Assembly: GCF_051233685.1 (NCBI RefSeq)
Contig: NZ_JBAMMY010000166.1
Location: 1 to 8,452, forward strand
Length of the DNA: 8,452 nucleotides
DNA from: RPRI01 sp051233685
Lineage (GTDB): Bacteria; Desulfobacterota; Desulfobacteria; Desulfobacterales; RPRI01
Direction of reading: 5' to 3'
Part shown: piece after piece, positions 5,888 to 8,452 of the stretch
Layout of the letters: every line of letters begins with the position of its first letter
Position numbering within the stretch: the stretch's first letter is position 1
Program-made: the position numbers and the translations under genes
The notes under the pieces: model-generated
Told to the model about the DNA's origin: nothing
The model's input: the letters and a program-made list of their open reading frames with translations, nothing else
Databases searched by the model: none

Positions 5888-6775
5888 ATGGAATATTTTA
5901 GCGATAAAGAAAGCAAATCCAAACCCCAAGCAGTAGATTCCGTTACCCCTGCTGCTTGGGGAGGAATTGTTGCTCTCATTCAAAGCATGGTCACAACCGG
6001 GGCTTTTGGACAGCAATATCCTGAAATGTGCCCTGATGGGGATGGGCCTACTGGCACAGATGAGCAATCATTTATCCTTGCACTTAAGGCTGAAGTGCCA
6101 GATGTTGAATGGCCACTGAAAACAGAAGAAGGGAATAATTGGGAAAAGGAGGCTTGGGCACCCGAAACCATGGCGGCTTTAGATTTGATTCAATTCTGTT
6201 ATCAAGCCGTCGCAAAACCAATACAGGGAGTCTATCATAGCTTTTTTCGACATCATCACTTATCTTTTGATGAAGAAGCTGGCAAAGACTCTTTTTTGGA
6301 AAGGATAAACACAATATTCCGAAGAAACGGCATCGCATATGTTTTAGAACATGATGGCTCAATAAAACGAATAATACCTGTACAATTTCAAAGTTTTATT
6401 TCGACCCATATACGAACCGGTGATTCAGTCTTGGACAACATGATTGATGATGCTCAAAAGAAATTCTTAAATCCTGATATTAAAATTAGAAAAGAGGCCA
6501 TTGAACGCCTATGGGATTGTTGGGAGCGAATAAAGACAGTTGAAGACCCGAGGAATAAGAAAAAATCTATATCGATTCTCTTAGATAAAGTATCCAACGA
6601 TTCTGATACTCGATCCATGTTGGAAGAAGAAGCGCGTAAATTGACTGATATAGGGAACACATTTCATATTCGCCATAGTGAGGTGACACAAATTGTAATT
6701 TCCGATAATAGCATAATTGATTATTTGTTTTACAGGCTGTGCGCCTTTATCCAAATGCTGTTATCGTCAAGATAG
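5888..6775 (+). CDS. Abortive-infection/HEPN-like hypothetical protein, cassette D (295 aa)
   Basis: I chose ATG 5888. A TTG at 5873 is in frame but is part of the recombination core itself. No clear ribosome-binding site precedes either, so translation may depend on the upstream cassette or be leaderless. The protein is soluble and acidic. Residues about 134-165 read FLERINTIFRRNGIAYVLEHDGSIKRI in essence, a pattern (IN-x-IF-x-RNGI-x-Y-x-L-x-x-x-G-x-I) I associate with AbiJ/HEPN-type abortive-infection proteins. The C-terminal half is all-helical with RKEAIERLWDCWERIKT, ARKLTDIGNTFHIRHSE and DYLFYRLCAFIQMLL. The conserved-looking N-x-F-x-I-R-H-S-E could be an active or binding motif. Phage defence is an inference from this resemblance and the cassette setting; no catalytic residue is proven. 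Confidence 0.6.
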   Translation: MEYFSDKESKSKPQAVDSVTPAAWGGIVALIQSMVTTGAFGQQYPEMCPDGDGPTGTDEQSFILALKAEVPDVEWPLKTEEGNNWEKEAWAPETMAALDLIQFCYQAVAKPIQGVYHSFFRHHHLSFDEEAGKDSFLERINTIFRRNGIAYVLEHDGSIKRIIPVQFQSFISTHIRTGDSVLDNMIDDAQKKFLNPDIKIRKEAIERLWDCWERIKTVEDPRNKKKSISILLDKVSNDSDTRSMLEEEARKLTDIGNTFHIRHSEVTQIVISDNSIIDYLFYRLCAFIQMLLSSR

Positions 6776-6778
6776 AAC

Positions 6779-6905
6779 ACCCAACATGGCGTTTCACTGG
6801 ATTGCAGGGGGCTTCGCCGCTTTGAAAAGTTTTGGTTTAACAAAAGTATAAACATAAACAATGTTCCTGGGAATCCCCCTGCAACCAGTGAACTTGGCGT
6901 TAGCA
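6779..6905 (+). other. attC recombination site of cassette D (127 bp, long)
   Basis: R'' is ACCCAAC (6779-6785), the exact complement of the cassette's opening core GTTGGGT (5872-5878). R' is GTTAGCA (6899-6905), slightly off the consensus last base. Arms TTCACTGGATTGCAGGGGG (from 6794) and CCCCCTGCAACCAGTGAA (ending 6892) pair almost perfectly, with a single extrahelical A. The loop of about 60 bases between them is AT-rich and holds no gene. The length is near the upper limit known for attC sites. Confidence 0.88.
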
Positions 6906-6921
6906 TTCAAAGGAGGTTACA

Positions 6922-7338
6922 TTGGGCAACTGTAAATATTGTGGAAAACCGGCTGGGTTTCTTCGTAGCAAACATGCTGAGTGTGAAGAAAAGCACCAAC
7001 AACGCGAACTCGTAATCCAAGGTGGTCGTCAACGAATCGCCCTTGATATCTTGCGCGCCATCAAAGGCTCAGAGAGCTTCGATAGCCTTGAAAAAACAAT
7101 TACGGAAATTGAACAGTCCTCCTTTGTTCCACAGACTGAACGAAAGGCGCTACTCGCCAAAGGGTGGGAAAACTCCGTCGAACAATTTCTCGAAGATGGA
7201 ATTCTGGACACAACGGAGGGAAAACGGCTCACTGAGTTTAAGGAACGGTTTGCTTTATCTCAAAGCGAACTTGACAGAAACGGGGCGCTGACAAAAACCG
7301 CCAAAGCTGCCGTATTGCGGACGTTCTCAACGGTGTAA
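6922..7338 (+). CDS. Zinc-ribbon N-terminal half of a frameshifted protein, cassette E (138 aa)
   Basis: It starts at TTG 6922 behind a near-perfect ribosome-binding site (AAAGGAGG, 6909-6916) just after the attC core. The N-terminus has C4-x-x-C7 and H18-x-x-C21, a likely zinc ribbon (MGNCKYCGKPAGFLRSKHAEC in part). It is followed by a helical region (about 30-125) with ALDILRAIKGSESFDSLEKT and AKGWENSVEQFLEDGILD. After codon 132 the frame ends quickly in LRTFSTV and a stop. Shifting by one base near 7318-7320 instead gives DVLNGVIPQRM, which runs without interruption into the 7350-7772 frame. I therefore read this as the 5' part of one gene of about 283 codons, broken by a one-base loss (for example CGG-GAC becoming CGGAC) or a sequencing error. 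Confidence 0.75.
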   Translation: MGNCKYCGKPAGFLRSKHAECEEKHQQRELVIQGGRQRIALDILRAIKGSESFDSLEKTITEIEQSSFVPQTERKALLAKGWENSVEQFLEDGILDTTEGKRLTEFKERFALSQSELDRNGALTKTAKAAVLRTFSTV

Positions 7339-7349
7339 TTCCACAGCGC

Positions 7350-7772
7350 ATGTCCATTGATGGGAATCTCCCCATCAACCTTCAAAAAGGCGAGCAAATT
7401 GTCTGGGCATTTTCCGGTTCCAAATATTTGGAAGACAAAACACGCCGCCAGTTTGTCGGCGGCTCGCAGGGTGTAAGTATTCGCGTAATGAAAGGCGTCT
7501 ATTACAGGGTCGGCGCATTCAAGGGGCAAGCGGTTGAACACACCGAGCGTATCCACATTGACACTGGCTGGGTGGTTGTCACAAACAAGAATATCTATTT
7601 CGCTGGTCCGCGAAAAAGTGTCCGGCTTCCGTACAAGAAGATCGTTTCGTTCGAGCCATTTAGTGACGGTGTTGGTGTCATGCGTGATGCCGCAACTGCC
7701 AAGCCACAGATTTTCGTAACGGGCGATGGTTGGTTTACATACAACTTGGTTACCAATCTCTCACAGCTATAG
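7350..7772 (+). CDS. PH-like C-terminal half of the frameshifted protein, cassette E (140 aa)
   Basis: The frame is open from 7320 and its first ATG is 7350, but no ribosome-binding site precedes it, which argues against an independent gene. The middle and end (about 60-135) carry HIDTGWVVVTNKNIYFAGP, SVRLPYKKIVSFEPFSDGVGVMRD and QIFVTGDGWFTYNL. Together these form the strand pattern of bacterial PH/GRAM-like domains (V-V-x-T-N-K-x-I-Y-F ... R-x-P-Y-x-K-I-x-S-F). Such domains are seen in small bacterial proteins of unclear role, often next to zinc ribbons, as in the upstream half here. Residues 1-60 contain a conserved-looking linker (LQKGEQIVWAF). If the frameshift is real the protein is probably inactive; if it is an assembly error the gene is intact. 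Confidence 0.7.
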   Translation: MSIDGNLPINLQKGEQIVWAFSGSKYLEDKTRRQFVGGSQGVSIRVMKGVYYRVGAFKGQAVEHTERIHIDTGWVVVTNKNIYFAGPRKSVRLPYKKIVSFEPFSDGVGVMRDAATAKPQIFVTGDGWFTYNLVTNLSQL

Positions 7773-7780
7773 TGTCTCAA

Positions 7781-7841
7781 TGCTAACCTTTGCTTTAACG
7801 GCGACGGCAAAAAGCCGCCGCGCGTTAAGCAACCGTTCGCC
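7781..7841 (+). other. attC recombination site of cassette E (61 bp)
   Basis: R'' is TGCTAAC (7781-7787), the exact complement of the opening core GTTAGCA (6899-6905), with the match extending to nine bases. Inner arms TTGCTTTAACG (7790-7800) and CGTTAAGCAA pair with one extrahelical T, capped by GGC-AAAAA-GCC type pairing. R' is GTTCGCC (7835-7841), whose fourth base (C) departs from GTTRRRY. GTTAAGC at 7824-7830 fits the consensus better but is used by the inner arm. Confidence 0.82.
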
Positions 7842-7883
7842 TTCAAAGAAAAAACAATTATGTTGTACAAAAGCAATAAAGTG

Positions 7884-7912
7884 TTGCATATTGCTATTTT
7901 ATATGGTATCGT
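7884..7912 (+). promoter_or_regulatory. Candidate promoter of the toxin-antitoxin cassette
   Basis: The 103-base leader between the attC core and the antitoxin gene is AT-rich. TTGCAT (7884-7889) and TATCGT (7907-7912) are separated by 17 bases. Alternatively TGCTATTTT (7892-7900) is an extended -10. Each is only a partial match to sigma-70 consensus, so the exact promoter is uncertain. Toxin-antitoxin cassettes usually carry their own promoter. Confidence 0.3.
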
Positions 7913-7944
7913 TATGTAAAAAATCCTGATAGGAGGTAATTACA

Positions 7945-8163
7945 ATGACGACCGCAGTAAGAGTTTCCAACGAGTTGGTACGGGAAGCAAAAATATTTAG
8001 CAAAATTGATCAACGATCCCTAACTGGTCAGATTGAACACTGGGCAAAAATTGGCAAATGCGCTGAAGAAAATCCTGATTTGACCTATAGCCTAATAAAG
8101 GACATCCTTATTGGTCTTGTAGAGCTTGAACAAGGTGAATCATCAGAATACAAATTCGGATAA
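7945..8163 (+). CDS. ParD-like antitoxin of a type II toxin-antitoxin pair, cassette F (72 aa)
   Basis: ATG 7945 has a strong ribosome-binding site (AGGAGG, 7931-7936). The protein begins MTTAVRVSNELVREAK, and its centre reads RSLTGQIEHWAKIGK with NPDLTYSLIKDILIG after it. This is the pattern of ParD-like antitoxins: a short beta strand and helix for DNA binding, then the R-S-x-x-x-Q-I-E-x-W motif and a helix. The usual length is about 70-80 residues, so it is complete. Antitoxins of this type bind their own promoter with the toxin and neutralise it by contact. The toxin gene follows after six bases, the normal order. Since the toxin is disrupted, the antitoxin probably survives without its partner. 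Confidence 0.85.
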   Translation: MTTAVRVSNELVREAKIFSKIDQRSLTGQIEHWAKIGKCAEENPDLTYSLIKDILIGLVELEQGESSEYKFG

Positions 8164-8169
8164 ACGCCA

Positions 8170-8358
8170 ATGAAAATTCTACAGTCTCGACAATTTGAAA
8201 GAAATGTTAAAAAATTCACCAAACAAGAAAAAAAGTCGCTCGACAAGCAGATTTTAAAAATCGCTGACAATCCTGTCATCGGTTCGGAAAAAAAAGGCGA
8301 CCTTCGAGGGGAGCGGTGGTCGGGATTGTTTGAACAGCAAAATGCTTTTTTTAAGTGA
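8170..8358 (+). pseudogene. RelE/ParE-type toxin truncated by an IS3-family insertion
   Basis: The first 47 residues are a normal RelE/ParE-superfamily start: MKILQSRQFERNVKKF, then KQEKKSLDKQILKIADNP and GSEKKGDLRG. The family continues after G-D-L-x-G with a strand of the V-x-V-Y-K-F type and later catalytic or binding residues, in a protein of about 85-95 residues. Here the frame instead gives ERWSGLFEQQNAFFK and stops at 8356-8358. I place the break at about 8305-8317, where the IS3-type element begins. The missing C-terminal strands should make the toxin inactive. This matters because a toxin that cannot act removes the addictive pressure that helps keep the cassette. Confidence 0.75.
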
Positions 8359-8452
8359 TAAACTGCTTATTCAAGCTGCTGCCTCTTTCTTGGGAAATGT
8401 TTCCCAGTAGACCATATCCGGTGTTTTTTTGTCAAGTTTTTGATGCGGCCGT
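8311..8452 (-). mobile_element. End of an IS3-family insertion sequence (3' side of its transposase)
   Basis: The element begins inside the toxin gene at roughly 8305-8317 and continues past the window. About 55-60 non-coding bases lie between this junction and the transposase stop at 8371, normal for the right end of an IS3-family element. I cannot fix the terminal repeat, because only one end is visible. TGGTCGGGATTG (8317-8328) would be a possible inverted-repeat start. Confidence 0.55.
8371..8452 (-). CDS. IS3-family transposase (OrfB), C-terminal fragment
   Basis: The minus-strand frame from the window edge to a TGA at 8373-8371 gives 26 residues starting RPHQKLDKKTPDMVYW and ending in FPKKEAAA. 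The motif R-P-H-Q-x-L-x-x-x-T-P-x-x-V-Y is the conserved C-terminal end of IS3-family DDE transposases, following the last catalytic Glu, which lies outside the window. Transcription runs from right to left toward the toxin remnant. Confidence 0.85.
   Translation of the reverse strand, partial: RPHQKLDKKTPDMVYWETFPKKEAAA

Noticed and set aside
7314..7325. Programmed -1 frameshift in the cassette E gene
   Set aside because: No X-XXY-YYZ slippery heptamer and no evident downstream pseudoknot. A one-base deletion explains the split more simply.
1..8452. CRISPR array, tRNA or rRNA gene
   Set aside because: No regularly spaced direct repeats, and no cloverleaf or ribosomal RNA sequence was noticed on either strand.

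Overview
The window is a stretch of integron gene-cassette array, broken at both ends by insertion sequences. Five attC-type recombination sites (317-387, 5166-5223, 5820-5878, 6779-6905, 7781-7841) all point the same way and separate plus-strand genes. The decisive evidence is internal. The seven-base core that opens each complete cassette is the exact reverse complement of the R'' box that closes the same cassette, in four of four testable cases (cassettes B-E). This is expected because each cassette is a linearised circle. No integrase gene, attI site or ribosomal RNA is present, so the host cannot be named. The array style, with hypothetical genes, a toxin-antitoxin cassette and insertion sequences, fits a sedentary chromosomal integron of an environmental bacterium, perhaps a proteobacterium or a similar sediment lineage.

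Layout. Bases 1-~180 are the end of an IS1595-family element whose transposase runs leftward off the window. Cassette A is its remnant, with a 29-codon CPHC mini-ORF and an attC. Cassette B (382-5217) is about 4.8 kb and holds seven same-strand genes: three clear lipoproteins, a membrane protein with an internal lipobox, two small membrane proteins and a receiver-domain protein resembling the cyclic-phosphate-processing (cREC) type. Most of it is GC-rich, unlike the AT-rich cassettes that follow. Cassette C (5218-5872) encodes a polytopic membrane protein. Cassette D (5873-6899) encodes a soluble protein that looks like an abortive-infection/HEPN-type family. Cassette E (6900-7835) carries one zinc-ribbon plus PH-like-domain gene, split in two by an apparent one-base deletion near 7318. 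Cassette F (from 7836) carries a ParD-like antitoxin and a RelE/ParE-type toxin. The toxin loses its C-terminal half at an IS3-family insertion, whose transposase C-terminus occupies 8371-8452 on the minus strand.

How it works together. Cassettes are mobile units that an integrase excises and inserts at attC. Cassette F appears to have its own promoter and a strong ribosome-binding site, as toxin-antitoxin cassettes usually do. The others mostly rely on ribosome-binding sites placed just after the recombination core. The most unusual object is cassette B: a multi-gene, lipoprotein-rich, envelope-directed block inside apparently proper cassette boundaries. All functions apart from the transposases and the toxin-antitoxin pair are inferred from motifs only.
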